Source: Rhizobium croatiense (lineage in GTDB: Bacteria; Pseudomonadota; Alphaproteobacteria; Rhizobiales; Rhizobiaceae). From it: a stretch of DNA of 64,000 bases. Location of the stretch: NCBI RefSeq assembly GCF_019793465.1, contig NZ_JAILYJ010000002.1, positions 62,001 to 126,000 of the forward strand, given 5' to 3'. Positions 56,426 through 64,000 of this stretch are shown piece after piece (positions within the stretch are counted from its first letter, which is position 1; each line of letters starts with the position of its first letter). The notes under the pieces are model-generated. The model did no database searches, was not told the origin of the DNA, and worked only from the letters and a program-made list of their open reading frames with translations. Made by a program: the position numbers and the translations under genes.

Positions 56426-56698
56426 TCAGTTTAGGGTTCCACACCGCGAAGCGGTCAAAGACTGCATTTCGCAGGCATAGGCCGACTGGTCTTTCTGCAT
56501 AAATACGACGAATTTGCTGCCGTTCGGAATGGCAGCCTTGATCTGATAGCCCTTGGACAAAAGCTCGCCCATGGACGTTTTCGCCGCCGGCGGCGTCACT
56601 TCCTTATGGCCCAACGGCGTGCCGAGAGTGTCGGCCTCCTGAGCCGAAACCCCGGATGCCGAAAGAAGAAGTGCGACGGCAAGCGGCAGACGCTGCAT
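56426..56698 (-). CDS. Small secreted protein encoded between nuoD and nuoE
   Basis: This is a 90-residue protein with a signal peptide (LPLAVALLLSASGVSAQE) and a short periplasmic domain with two Cys (YACEMQSLTASRCGTLN) that could form a disulfide. Its ATG overlaps the nuoD stop by one base, so translation is coupled to nuoD. No family recognised; possibly an assembly or accessory factor. Confidence 0.7.
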   Translation of the reverse strand: MQRLPLAVALLLSASGVSAQEADTLGTPLGHKEVTPPAAKTSMGELLSKGYQIKAAIPNGSKFVVFMQKDQSAYACEMQSLTASRCGTLN

Positions 56699-57888
56699 CA
56701 GCGGTCCACCTCGCCAAAGACGATGTCGAGCGAGCCGAGGACGGCCGCGATGTCGGCAAGCTGGTGGCCGCGGCACATGAAGTCCATCGCCTGCAGATGG
56801 GCATAGCCGGGCGCGCGGATCTTGCAGCGGTACGGCTTGTTGGAGCCATCCGAGACGAGATAGACCCCGAACTCGCCCTTCGGCGCTTCGACCGCGGCAT
56901 ACACTTCGCCGGCCGGCACATGGTAGCCTTCGGTATAGAGCTTGAAGTGGTGGATCAGCGCTTCCATCGAGCGCTTCATCTCGCCGCGCTTCGGCGGCAC
57001 GACCTTGCCGTCGATCGATGAGAAAGGACCGGTCTTGGCATCCGACAGCAGGCGGTTGACGCACTGCTTCATGATGCGGACCGACTCGCGCATCTCGATC
57101 ATGCGGATCAGGTAACGGTCGTAGTTGTCGCCGTTCTTGCCGATCGGAATGTCGAATTCGAGATCGGAATAACATTCGTAAGGCTGGGCGCGACGCAGAT
57201 CCCAGGCTGCGCCCGAACCGCGCACCATGACGCCGGAGAAGCCCCAGGCCCAGCAATCTTCCAGCGAGACGACGCCGATATCGACGTTGCGCTGCTTGAA
57301 GATACGGTTGCCGGTCAGCAGGTTGTCGATGTCGTCGAGCGCCTTCAGGAAGGGGTCGCACCAGTCGCCGATATCCTGAACGAGCTTTTCCGGCAGATCC
57401 TGATGGACGCCACCCGGACGGACATAAGCAGCGTGCATGCGCGAACCGCTGGCGCGCTCATAGAACACCATCAGCTTTTCGCGCTCTTCGAAGCCCCAGA
57501 GCGGCGGCGTCAGCGCGCCGACGTCCATCGCCTGCGTCGTGACGTTCAAGAGATGCGACAGGATGCGGCCGATTTCCGAATACAGCACGCGGATCAGCTG
57601 GCCACGGATCGGGATCTCGATGCCAAGCAGCCTTTCGACGGCCAGCGCATAGGCATGCTCCTGGTTCATCGGCGCGACGTAATCGAGACGATCGAAATAG
57701 GGCACGGCCTGAAGATAGGTCTTGGTCTCGATCAGCTTCTCGGTGCCGCGGTGCAAAAGGCCGATATGCGGATCGACCCGCTCCACAATTTCGCCGTCAA
57801 GCTCCAGGACAAGACGAAGAACGCCATGCGCCGCCGGATGCTGCGGTCCGAAATTGATGTTGAAGTTGCGGACGTTATGTTCGGTCAT
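56698..57888 (-). CDS. nuoD: NADH-quinone oxidoreductase subunit D
   Basis: This 396-residue 49-kDa-type subunit forms the quinone pocket with NuoB. Marks are [36 protein letters not shown] and the C-terminal [11 protein letters not shown] use ATG 57888, MTEHNVRNF, matching the family start. The extra upstream frame to 57936 reaches into the spacer next to the S23-like gene. It is separated from nuoC by a 493-nt segment holding that gene. Confidence 0.96.
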   Translation of the reverse strand: MTEHNVRNFNINFGPQHPAAHGVLRLVLELDGEIVERVDPHIGLLHRGTEKLIETKTYLQAVPYFDRLDYVAPMNQEHAYALAVERLLGIEIPIRGQLIRVLYSEIGRILSHLLNVTTQAMDVGALTPPLWGFEEREKLMVFYERASGSRMHAAYVRPGGVHQDLPEKLVQDIGDWCDPFLKALDDIDNLLTGNRIFKQRNVDIGVVSLEDCWAWGFSGVMVRGSGAAWDLRRAQPYECYSDLEFDIPIGKNGDNYDRYLIRMIEMRESVRIMKQCVNRLLSDAKTGPFSSIDGKVVPPKRGEMKRSMEALIHHFKLYTEGYHVPAGEVYAAVEAPKGEFGVYLVSDGSNKPYRCKIRAPGYAHLQAMDFMCRGHQLADIAAVLGSLDIVFGEVDR

Positions 57889-57909
57889 TTGCAAGCGCTC
57901 CGCTATTGC

Positions 57910-58377
57910 AGGCATTAGCCAGTGGGCAATAGGCAATAGTGTCGTTTTCAGTTCTCACGTTCGTTCTGTCCATCTTGCAGGCGGCGAATGAGCGACCGCA
58001 GCATCTTTGCTACCTCGGTGATCAAGGAATGCGCCAACTGGGTCTGCGACACCGTGGTCATTCCTACTCGCGCCGAAAGTATCAGATGCGTTTCCAACTC
58101 CTTCAGGGACCCTTGGGCAATTTTCAAATGGTGCACATACGCACCCGTTGCCTCGCGTCCGTAACCTTCCGCTATGTTTGCCGCGATGGACGCCGCTGAA
58201 CGTCTTACCTGGGAGGTGAGGCCATAAATTTCCTCTTTCGGAAATTCTTTGGTCAGGCCGTAACATTCAACCGCAAGATCCATTGAGCGCTGCCACACCG
58301 TAAGATCCTGATAGGAATTAATCGCCGTTGCCATTCTCCCTTATCACTACTGCCTGCTGGCTTCTGCCTAATGCCTA
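57910..58377. repeat. Inverted-repeat-bounded cassette inside the nuo operon
   Basis: The ends of this 468-bp segment are imperfect inverted repeats. Bases 57910-57941 (AGGCATTAGCCAG...AGGCAATAGTG) match the reverse complement of 58346-58377 (AGGCATTAGGCAG...AGGCAGTAGTG) at 25 of 32 positions by eye. The S23-like gene lies between them, so an mRNA through nuoC-nuoD could form a long stem with this gene in the loop. Confidence 0.7.
57948..58334 (-). CDS. Four-helix-bundle protein, 23S rRNA intervening-sequence (S23) family
   Basis: This 128-residue protein begins with [20 protein letters not shown] and continues with [19 protein letters not shown] and [15 protein letters not shown]. These are the hallmarks of the S23/IVS-encoded four-helix-bundle family. 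The members known best are encoded in intervening sequences of 23S rRNA genes; function is unknown. Here it sits between nuoC and nuoD on the operon strand, 46 nt after nuoC and 59 nt before nuoD, with GGGAGA before the ATG. It is not part of complex I, and the framing inverted repeats suggest insertion. Confidence 0.85.
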   Translation of the reverse strand: MATAINSYQDLTVWQRSMDLAVECYGLTKEFPKEEIYGLTSQVRRSAASIAANIAEGYGREATGAYVHHLKIAQGSLKELETHLILSARVGMTTVSQTQLAHSLITEVAKMLRSLIRRLQDGQNEREN

Positions 58378-58380
58378 AGA

Positions 58381-58983
58381 CTACTGCTTCGCCTTCTCGT
58401 CCCCCGGCAGCACGTATTCGGTGCCTTCCCAGGGCGACATGAAGTCGAAGTTGCGGAATTCCTGCTTCAGTTCTACCGGCTCGTAGACGACGCGCTTTGC
58501 GGCATCGTCGTAACGGACTTCGACGAAACCTGTCGTCGGAAAGTCCTTGCGCAGCGGGTGGCCTTCGAAGCCGTAATCGGTCAGGATGCGGCGCAGGTCC
58601 GGATGGCCGGTGAAGAGAACCCCGTACATGTCCCAGGTTTCGCGTTCGAACCAGTCAGCACCCGGATAGACGGCGCAGGCCGAGGGAATGGGCGTATCCT
58701 CGTCGGTTGCGACCTTGATGCGGACGCGCAGATTTTGCTTCGGCGACAGCAGATGATAGACGACGTCGAAACGCAGCTCGCGCTGCGGCCAGTCGACACC
58801 GCAAATATCGATCAGGTTGACGAAACCGCATTTGCCGTCGTCACGCAGGAAGGTCAGAAGCGCGATCAGGTTTTCACCCGTCGTCGTCAGCGTCAGCTCG
58901 CCATACTTCAGCTGCGACGTGGTGATCAGGTTGCTGCGCGCTTCGCCAAGATAGGACGCAAGCTCAGTCAGGGCTTCACTCAT
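58381..58983 (-). CDS. nuoC: NADH-quinone oxidoreductase subunit C
   Basis: This 200-residue 30-kDa-type subunit has the family signature [20 protein letters not shown] and the ending region [16 protein letters not shown]. It is separate from nuoD, as usual in alphaproteobacteria (fused in E. coli). It is 18 nt after nuoB. Confidence 0.95.
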   Translation of the reverse strand: MSEALTELASYLGEARSNLITTSQLKYGELTLTTTGENLIALLTFLRDDGKCGFVNLIDICGVDWPQRELRFDVVYHLLSPKQNLRVRIKVATDEDTPIPSACAVYPGADWFERETWDMYGVLFTGHPDLRRILTDYGFEGHPLRKDFPTTGFVEVRYDDAAKRVVYEPVELKQEFRNFDFMSPWEGTEYVLPGDEKAKQ

Positions 58984-59001
58984 ATGCCTTGTCCTTAACC
59001 C

Positions 59002-59586
59002 TTAGCGTTCGATCGTGCCGGTGCGCCGGATCTTCTTCTGCAGCAGAAGCACGCCGTAGAGCAGCGCTTCTGCCGTGGGGGGACAGCCCGGCACGTAGAT
59101 GTCGATCGGCACGACACGGTCGCAGCCGCGCACCACGGAATAGGAATAGTGGTAGTAGCCGCCGCCATTGGCACAGGAACCCATCGAGATGACATAACGC
59201 GGCTCCGGCATCTGGTCGTAGACCTTGCGCAGAGCGGGCGCCATCTTGTTGGTCAGAGTGCCGGCGACGATCATTACGTCGGACTGGCGCGGCGAGGCGC
59301 GCGGCGCAAAGCCGAAGCGCTCGACGTCATAACGCGGCATCGACAGCTGCATCATTTCGACAGCGCAGCAAGCAAGACCGAAGGTCATCCACATCAGCGA
59401 GCCGGTGCGGGCCCAGTTGATCAGTTCGTCGGTCGAGGTGACGAGGAAACCCTTGTCGGCGAGCTCGTTGTTGATCTCGCCGAAGAAGGCGTCATTGCTG
59501 CCGATCGGCTTGCCGGTCGAGGGATCGATGATCCCCTTCGGCTGCTGGGCAACGAGCGGCTGATTGCTCACAGGGGTCACTCCCAT
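59002..59586 (-). CDS. nuoB: NADH-quinone oxidoreductase subunit B
   Basis: This 194-residue subunit holds cluster N2. Its Cys residues are in [20 protein letters not shown] and [12 protein letters not shown]. The start is ATG 59586 ([15 protein letters not shown]); a longer frame upstream overlaps the end of nuoA. It overlaps nuoA by 10 nt. Confidence 0.95.
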   Translation of the reverse strand: MGVTPVSNQPLVAQQPKGIIDPSTGKPIGSNDAFFGEINNELADKGFLVTSTDELINWARTGSLMWMTFGLACCAVEMMQLSMPRYDVERFGFAPRASPRQSDVMIVAGTLTNKMAPALRKVYDQMPEPRYVISMGSCANGGGYYHYSYSVVRGCDRVVPIDIYVPGCPPTAEALLYGVLLLQKKIRRTGTIER

Positions 59587-59942
59587 TCCAGGGCTCCCTT
59601 TTTCCATTCATAGATAAAGCCGATGGTCAGCACCAAGAGGAAGACCATCATGGACCAGAAGCCGAACCAGCCGATGGCACCGAAGGAAACGGCCCAGGGA
59701 AAGAGGAAGGCGACTTCGAGGTCGAAGATGATGAAGAGGATCGACACGAGATAGAAGCGGATGTCGAACTTCATGCGGGCATCGTCGAAAGCGTTGAAGC
59801 CGCATTCGTAAGCCGAGAGCTTCTCCGAATCGGGCGCTTTGAAAGCCACGGCGAACGGCGCAATGAGCAGCGCCAGGCCGATGACAAGCGCGATAGCGAT
59901 GAAGATAGCGATCGGAATATAGGAACTGAGCAGTTCAGTCAT
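59577..59942 (-). CDS. nuoA: NADH-quinone oxidoreductase subunit A
   Basis: This 121-residue membrane subunit has three hydrophobic segments. The family stretch [20 protein letters not shown] lies after the first. The start is [17 protein letters not shown] at 59942, or one codon earlier, behind AAGGA. It is the first gene of the operon. The 247 nt upstream to the tRNA-Asp genes hold its promoter, which I could not pin down. Confidence 0.94.
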   Translation of the reverse strand: MTELLSSYIPIAIFIAIALVIGLALLIAPFAVAFKAPDSEKLSAYECGFNAFDDARMKFDIRFYLVSILFIIFDLEVAFLFPWAVSFGAIGWFGFWSMMVFLLVLTIGFIYEWKKGALEWE

Positions 59943-60189
59943 CATGTTCATCCTTGCTTGCCGGAGGCGCCAGGAGGCGCATTTGGGCAATTGCCCGGCA
60001 AGCGAACGTGCGTTGCAACAAGCCGTGGTTAGCGCAGCCGAAGCCCCGGCGCAAGACTTTTACAGAGGCAATTCGACGCGTCGCGCGCGGACATTATCAA
60101 GCAGATGCAACGATGTCGCGACAAATCCGCAGAAGCTGATTCAAGCTGCATGCCTGACCCCTGGAAACTGCATAGCTTTCGGAAGAGAA

Positions 60190-60266
60190 TGGCGCGAGTG
60201 ACGGGGCTCGAACCCGCGACCTCCGGCGTGACAGGCCGGCACTCTAACCGACTGAGCTACACCCGC
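60190..60266 (-). tRNA. tRNA-Asp (GTC), copy 1
   Basis: A 77-nt tRNA with CCA encoded. The acceptor pairs GCGGGTG with CACTCGC, the anticodon stem CCGGC/GCCGG holds loop CTGTCAC, and the T-arm GGTTCGAGCC is normal. Anticodon GTC reads Asp codons. Confidence 0.97.
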
Positions 60267-60317
60267 GCATGACGGACGGAAGAACCGGACGGCGGCGATT
60301 TGTCGCCTCTTTTGAAA

Positions 60318-60394
60318 TGGCGCGAGTGACGGGGCTCGAACCCGCGACCTCCGGCGTGACAGGCCGGCACTCTAACCGACTGAGCTACACCCGC
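60318..60394 (-). tRNA. tRNA-Asp (GTC), copy 2
   Basis: Identical 77-nt sequence to the copy starting at 60190, 51 nt further upstream on the same strand. The flanking DNA beyond a few bases (GAAATGGCGC/GAATGGCGC side) differs, so this is a real duplication rather than a copying error. Confidence 0.97.
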
Positions 60395-60809
60395 ACTTCA
60401 TTTCAAGCAATCCGGATGCCTTCGCACCCCCACCAAAACGGCTGCCCGTTTCGATGAGCGGCTAACTACGGGGTTCGTCTTTTAGTGTCAAGCAGGTTTG
60501 GAGACAAAACCATGACAGTCGTTGAATTGTTTGCGCAAAGACCATGCGGGGGGGAATGAAAAGCCGGCAATTCCGTTTGCCGCTGCGGCATGGACGCCCG
60601 ATCGAAGCCGACGACACGGTCGAAGCCGACATGCCCGCCGCCTTCCCCTCCCGTTTATCCACAACCCGGCTGCGCCCGACCGGCGCCGTGAAGAGAGGGA
60701 CCGCCGCCAAAAAAATCAAAAATTCTTCACAAACACTCTTGCGGTTTTGCCGCGATCCGCATAGATCACGGCCACCAACGCGGCAGGCCGATCCGGCTTC
60801 GCTCGCGAT
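60395..60809. other. 415-nt gap between tRNA-Asp and tRNA-Val
   Basis: No gene supported. Several open frames exist but are short, without ribosome sites, and reflect high GC. The tRNA-Asp promoter should be on the left and the tRNA-Val promoter on the right. Confidence 0.4.
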
Positions 60810-60885
60810 GGGCGATTAGCTCAGTTGGTAGAGCGCCTCGTTTACACCGAGGATGTCGGGAGTTCGAGTCTCTCATCGCCCACCA
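60810..60885 (+). tRNA. tRNA-Val (TAC)
   Basis: A 76-nt tRNA with CCA. The acceptor pairs GGGCGAT with ATCGCCC, the anticodon stem CCTCG/CGAGG encloses TTTACAC (anticodon TAC), and the T-arm AGTTCGAGTCT is normal. A TTTTT run after the CCA could serve as terminator. Confidence 0.97.
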
Positions 60886-61174
60886 TTTTTCTCCTATCAG
60901 CGTCAAGTACCCAGGTGATATCGTGGGCTCGCAGACCGACGCTTGGTGCCCCTCGGTACCCGTATTCGAGGCGGGGGAAGAGATTTCGGCACAGCAAGGC
61001 GCGACGTCCGGCAGATCCAGATGCGCTCGGAGTCTGGAACCTCCACCAAAACGGACTACTCCGGCGACCGCGCCACCTCCTATTGGGCGAATGGATGGGA
61101 GCCGGCGAACGTGGGAATATTCGCCGCCCGGAAAGTCTCCGCGCTTGAAGGTTTCTCACGCCTGGAGGGGTGCC

Positions 61175-61387
61175 ATGAGAACTCTCTGCTCCGCATTGAC
61201 GCTGTGCATCGCGATGGCCGTTGGCGCGCCAAGTCCCACCTATGTCAACCTGCCTGGCTATGCATTCAAGACGAATCCGAACTGCCAGCGCCACAAACCA
61301 AAGACGCGATTTGACGCAAGGTGCGACTGGCCAAGATTGGGCTTCAAGGACTTTACGCCTCCGCTTGTGACCGTGCTCGGTATCTGA
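61175..61387 (+). CDS. Small secreted hypothetical protein
   Basis: This 70-residue protein starts at ATG 61175 behind GGAGGGG. A signal peptide (TLCSALTLCIAMAVGAPSP) precedes a short basic domain with two Cys (NCQRHKPK and ARCDWPRLG). The function is unknown. The long upstream open frame to 60923 is not supported. Confidence 0.5.
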   Translation: MRTLCSALTLCIAMAVGAPSPTYVNLPGYAFKTNPNCQRHKPKTRFDARCDWPRLGFKDFTPPLVTVLGI

Positions 61388-61428
61388 AGACGTTCAGCGC
61401 CCGGATGCGCCTGGCAGCCGGAGGGCAA

Positions 61429-61977
61429 TCATTCCTTTGCCAGTTCCTTGTCCACCGCCGAAACCAGCCGCGAATCATCCGCCGTCACGTCAGGCGCGAA
61501 GCGGGCGACGACTTTGCCGTCGCGGCCGATGAGGAATTTTTCGAAGTTCCAGAGGATGTCGTCCTCGTCGCCGGCTGATATGCCGTGGGCTTTCAGGCGT
61601 TCGCGCATCGGGCCGTCGCCGGTGGTCTTCACGCCCGATTTGGTCAGTTGCCGGTAAAGCGGGTGCTGGGTCTCGCCCTTGACCGAGATCTTCGAGAAGA
61701 TCGGGAAGGTGACGTCGTAGGTGCTGGTGCAGAAATCGAGGATCTCGGCATCCGTGCCGGGCTCCTGGCCCTTGAAGTCGTTGGCGGGGAAAGCGGCGAT
61801 GACGAAGCCACGCTCGCGCTTTTCCCCGTAGAGCTTCTCAAGCCCCTCATATTGCGGCGTGAGCCCGCATTTCGAGGCGACATTGACGATCAAGAGCACC
61901 CTGCCCTTGTAGTCGTTGAGCGTGGTTTCACGACCATCCACTGATTTGACAGGAATATCCAGCACGTTCGCCGTCAC
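61429..61977 (-). CDS. Glutathione peroxidase
   Basis: This 182-residue peroxidase has nucleophile Cys in NVASKCGLTPQYEGLE, FPANDFKGQEPGT (FPCNQF in many homologues, so the resolving Cys position is Asn/Asp-like here) and WNFEKFLIGRDG. It reduces hydroperoxides. The best start is GTG 61977, with GGAGG five bases upstream; TTG 61989 is less likely. It is a single gene. Confidence 0.9.
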   Translation of the reverse strand: MTANVLDIPVKSVDGRETTLNDYKGRVLLIVNVASKCGLTPQYEGLEKLYGEKRERGFVIAAFPANDFKGQEPGTDAEILDFCTSTYDVTFPIFSKISVKGETQHPLYRQLTKSGVKTTGDGPMRERLKAHGISAGDEDDILWNFEKFLIGRDGKVVARFAPDVTADDSRLVSAVDKELAKE

Positions 61978-62113
61978 GGGAACCTCCAATTTGGTGAAAA
62001 AATTTCCGCAAACTTAGCGATATCGCCGCGATTGTCATCAGCGTCGGCATCACATCGGCGTCAACAGAATGCGGATGCCGGTGCGGGCTCGCGGCCGGCA
62101 CCGGCTTGGGCTA

Positions 62114-62473
62114 TCAGGCGGGAGAGGTTTCCTTGACGTCGTCGAGCAGGAAATGCACGACAATATAATCCGTCTTGAAGTGGCGGCCGCTGTCGGAGAC
62201 CGACTCGACGCTGCCGCCGTCCTTCGGGTGCCAGGCGTGGTAGTGGGGATTGGTGGTGATCAGCGTGACGGCCTTGCCGGCCAGATCCCCTTCGCCCAGC
62301 CGGAAGCGCATCTCGGCAAGCGGCCAGATCCGCTCGTAATCCTCCATGGTGATGCGCGCCCTCAGCGCCTTCCGGTGCAACGGCGCCTCGCCGGCCTCGG
62401 CGGGTGATTCCAACATCACCTCCTCGGCTCCGTTGAAGACGGCGTTGAATTCTTCCGGCCACATGCGTCTCAT
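62114..62473 (-). CDS. Hypothetical protein
   Basis: This 119-residue soluble protein starts at ATG 62473 behind GGGAGGAG. Stretches MWPEEFNAVFNGAEEVMLES and HYHAWHPKDGGSVESV are visible, with two His motifs that might bind metal. I do not recognise the family. It is divergent from the methyltransferase gene. Confidence 0.6.
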   Translation of the reverse strand: MRRMWPEEFNAVFNGAEEVMLESPAEAGEAPLHRKALRARITMEDYERIWPLAEMRFRLGEGDLAGKAVTLITTNPHYHAWHPKDGGSVESVSDSGRHFKTDYIVVHFLLDDVKETSPA

Positions 62474-62637
62474 GAAATCGCTCCTCCCGAGGCTTTTTCG
62501 TCGGTCCACGAATGAAACTTAGCGATTTGTCCGAAAGAAGCAAATTCCCGTCATGTGGTTGTCATCGAGGTCCGCTGCTCCTACGTTCCCCGCAGACCGC
62601 ATCAGGGCCGTCAACCGCCCGCAATCCGAGATCAGAA

Positions 62638-63243
62638 ATGAAGACACGTGAAGAAAGGCAGGCGCTTAGGGCGAGCATGCCGCGCACCCCGCTCAGCGCC
62701 CACCATTTGGAAAACGCCCGCCTGCTGCCGGATCGCGGCGAGCTGCTCTACCGGATCCCGAATGGCGGCATCGGCGTCGAGGTGGGGGCAGCCTTCGGCG
62801 AATATACGGCGGAGATTCTCGAGAAGAACCGCCCGGCGCAGCTCTACCTCATCGATCCCTGGTCGATGGACCGCTACAGCTCCGGCCTCGATTCGATCCA
62901 TACGCAGTTCGCGACCGAGATCGCGGCCCGGCGGCTGCATCTGATGCAGGGCACGTCGCTCGAAAAGCTCGCCGAATTCGAGGACGATTTCCTCGACTGG
63001 GCCTATATCGATACCGACCATTCCTTCGAGCTCACCTGGCAGGAACTGCTGCTCTGCGAAAAGAAGGTGAAGCGGACGGGGCGCATTGCCGGGCATGATT
63101 TCTGCACCGGCAATACCGTCAAACCGATCGTCTATGGCGTCGTCGAGGCGGTCACCAAGTTCTGCAAGGATTATGGCTGGCAATTCGAGTTCCTGACCGT
63201 CGAATCACATGCGCATTTTTCCTACTGCCTGAAGCGGCTCTAA
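62638..63243 (+). CDS. SAM-dependent methyltransferase, class I-like
   Basis: This is a 201-residue protein. Motif I-like [18 protein letters not shown] binds S-adenosylmethionine; [12 protein letters not shown] follows with an acidic strand end. [19 protein letters not shown] is a conserved element of the methyltransferase group that acts on sugars or small molecules (MTase_24-like). The substrate is unknown. The stop overlaps the cupin gene's stop by 4 nt on the other strand. Confidence 0.7.
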   Translation: MKTREERQALRASMPRTPLSAHHLENARLLPDRGELLYRIPNGGIGVEVGAAFGEYTAEILEKNRPAQLYLIDPWSMDRYSSGLDSIHTQFATEIAARRLHLMQGTSLEKLAEFEDDFLDWAYIDTDHSFELTWQELLLCEKKVKRTGRIAGHDFCTGNTVKPIVYGVVEAVTKFCKDYGWQFEFLTVESHAHFSYCLKRL

Positions 63244-63650
63244 CCGGCCGACACCGCGCCGGAATATTGCGCGTCGCTGACATGCTCCATCCAGTCGACA
63301 TGCTTGCCGTCCAGCGCCTCGTGTATGGCGATGTGCGTCATCGCCGTGTCCGGGGCAGCACCATGCCAATGTTTTTCGCCCGGCGCGAACCAGACGGTGT
63401 CGCCGGCGCGAATCTCGCGGATGTCATCGCCCCAGCTCTGGGCAAGGCCCCTGCCCGAGGTGACGATCAGCGTCTGGCCGAGCGGATGCGTGTGCCAGGC
63501 CGTGCGGGCGCCGGGTTCGAAGGTGACGGAGGTTGCCCGCACCCGGGCCGGCGCCGGCGGCTCAATCAGCGGATCCTGGCGAACGGCGCCGGTGAAATAG
63601 TCGGCCGGCGGTTTCATCGAGGGGCGAGAGCCGGCGGGTTTGATCTCCAT
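63240..63650 (-). CDS. Cupin-domain protein
   Basis: This 136-residue single-domain cupin carries metal ligand motif 1 ([19 protein letters not shown]) and motif 2 ([16 protein letters not shown]). It resembles the small cupins annotated as mandelonitrile-lyase-like or carboxymuconolactone-linked proteins in rhizobia. The start is ATG 63650 behind AAAGGAACGATC. Convergent with the methyltransferase gene. Confidence 0.75.
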   Translation of the reverse strand: MEIKPAGSRPSMKPPADYFTGAVRQDPLIEPPAPARVRATSVTFEPGARTAWHTHPLGQTLIVTSGRGLAQSWGDDIREIRAGDTVWFAPGEKHWHGAAPDTAMTHIAIHEALDGKHVDWMEHVSDAQYSGAVSAG

Positions 63651-63786
63651 GATCGTTCCTTTTCTATTCCATTGCGGTTGAAGCCTTGTAACCTGACGAT
63701 ATTTCATCGAGGCGGGCGATCAAGGCCGGATCGGCAACTGCCGCATAGTCGCCCTGCTGATAGGCCAATATCTTTCATCGCCTAAG

Positions 63787-63884
63787 GCGCGTCGCATTGA
63801 ACTTGGCTCATGCGACGCGCTTTAGTTCTTTGTTTTTACGCATGTCGTTATCCCGGAACCGCTGCACACTTCCGGGCAACATGC
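63787..63884. repeat. Rhizobial palindromic intergenic element, complete copy
   Basis: Two stems: GCGCGTCGCAT (63787-63797) pairs with ATGCGACGCGC (63810-63820). Then, after a T-rich linker (CTTTAGTTCTTTGTTTTT), GCATGT...CCCGGAA pairs with TTCCGGG...ACATGC (63840-63884). I recall this element from many rhizobial intergenic regions. The T-rich part after the first stem could terminate plus-strand transcription. Confidence 0.75.
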
Positions 63885-63900
63885 ATTGGGAGAATTTCTC

Positions 63901-64000
63901 ATGAAACATCATGCTTTCGGCCGCATGCCCTTCACCGTCACCAATGTCGGCTTCGGCGCCTGGCAGATCGGCGGCTCATGGGGCGATATCAGCGAGGCGG
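63901..64000 (+). CDS. Aldo/keto reductase, N-terminal fragment
   Basis: The start ATG at 63901 opens 33 codons before the window ends. HAFGRMPFTVTNVGFG and AWQIGG are the first strand of an aldo/keto reductase barrel. GGAGAA precedes at a suitable distance. Catalytic Tyr and Asp lie outside the window. Confidence 0.75.
   Translation, partial: MKHHAFGRMPFTVTNVGFGAWQIGGSWGDISEA

Noticed and set aside
60190..60394. Duplicated tRNA-Asp as an assembly artefact
   Set aside because: The flanking and spacer sequences differ between the two copies.
60522..60819. Two overlapping frames of 80-91 codons between the tRNA genes
   Set aside because: No ribosome site; the second runs to within a few bases of the tRNA-Val gene; composition is non-coding-like.

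Overview
The window looks like chromosomal DNA of a fast-growing rhizobium (Rhizobium etli/leguminosarum type). The evidence is high GC content, an alphaproteobacterial order of nuo genes, Rhizobiaceae-type palindromic intergenic elements, a DivK/PleD pair, RNase E and RNase J side by side in one genome, GTTC-N7-GTTC LexA boxes, and an RF2 gene with its programmed frameshift. Almost all of it is core housekeeping sequence. I see no phage, IS element or CRISPR array.

Layout. 1-1768: end of an NAD kinase, a secreted protein and an alpha/beta hydrolase, closed by a bidirectional terminator. 1824-7195 (minus): amiC, mrcA (PBP1A) and prfB, giving cell-wall splitting, cell-wall synthesis and translation termination. 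7512-10754: rne with a long hairpin-rich leader. 10928-16988: a palindromic element, aidB (minus), then the pyrB-pyrX-plsY-dprA run. 17238-24541: topA, rnr, a DUF983 protein, an MFS transporter and rpmG. 24575-27440: a candidate structured RNA, pleD and divK (minus), and a DUF3572 protein. 27443-31384: a HAD-like protein, a GNAT enzyme, dinB under a LexA box, and an L,D-transpeptidase. 31385-36042: a 19-nt tandem repeat, dnaE, and an SOS-type island with a 28-residue membrane peptide and a DUF5680-like gene, each behind its own LexA box. 36042-43269 (minus): lolD, a single lolC/E permease gene, proS, DUF1467, mce, rnj and birA. 43269-59942 (minus): the 14-subunit complex I operon nuoA to nuoN, with three additions. 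These are a four-helix-bundle S23-type gene framed by inverted repeats between nuoC and nuoD, a 90-residue secreted protein after nuoD, and a helix-hairpin-helix protein after nuoF that resembles the C-terminal extension of NuoE. 60190-60885: two identical tRNA-Asp genes and a tRNA-Val gene. 61175-64000: stress and metabolic genes (glutathione peroxidase, methyltransferase, cupin) and the start of an aldo/keto reductase.

Most noteworthy. (1) Three LexA boxes lie within 7 kb, at dinB, at a SidA-like small membrane peptide that is a candidate SOS cell-division inhibitor, and at a DUF5680-like gene. (2) An IVS-like cassette sits inside the nuo operon. (3) The dihydroorotase homologue next to pyrB has lost its metal ligands and is probably structural (PyrX). 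(4) Two candidate small RNAs have strong terminators or long stems. Gene names rest on reading the translated sequences and were not checked by database search.
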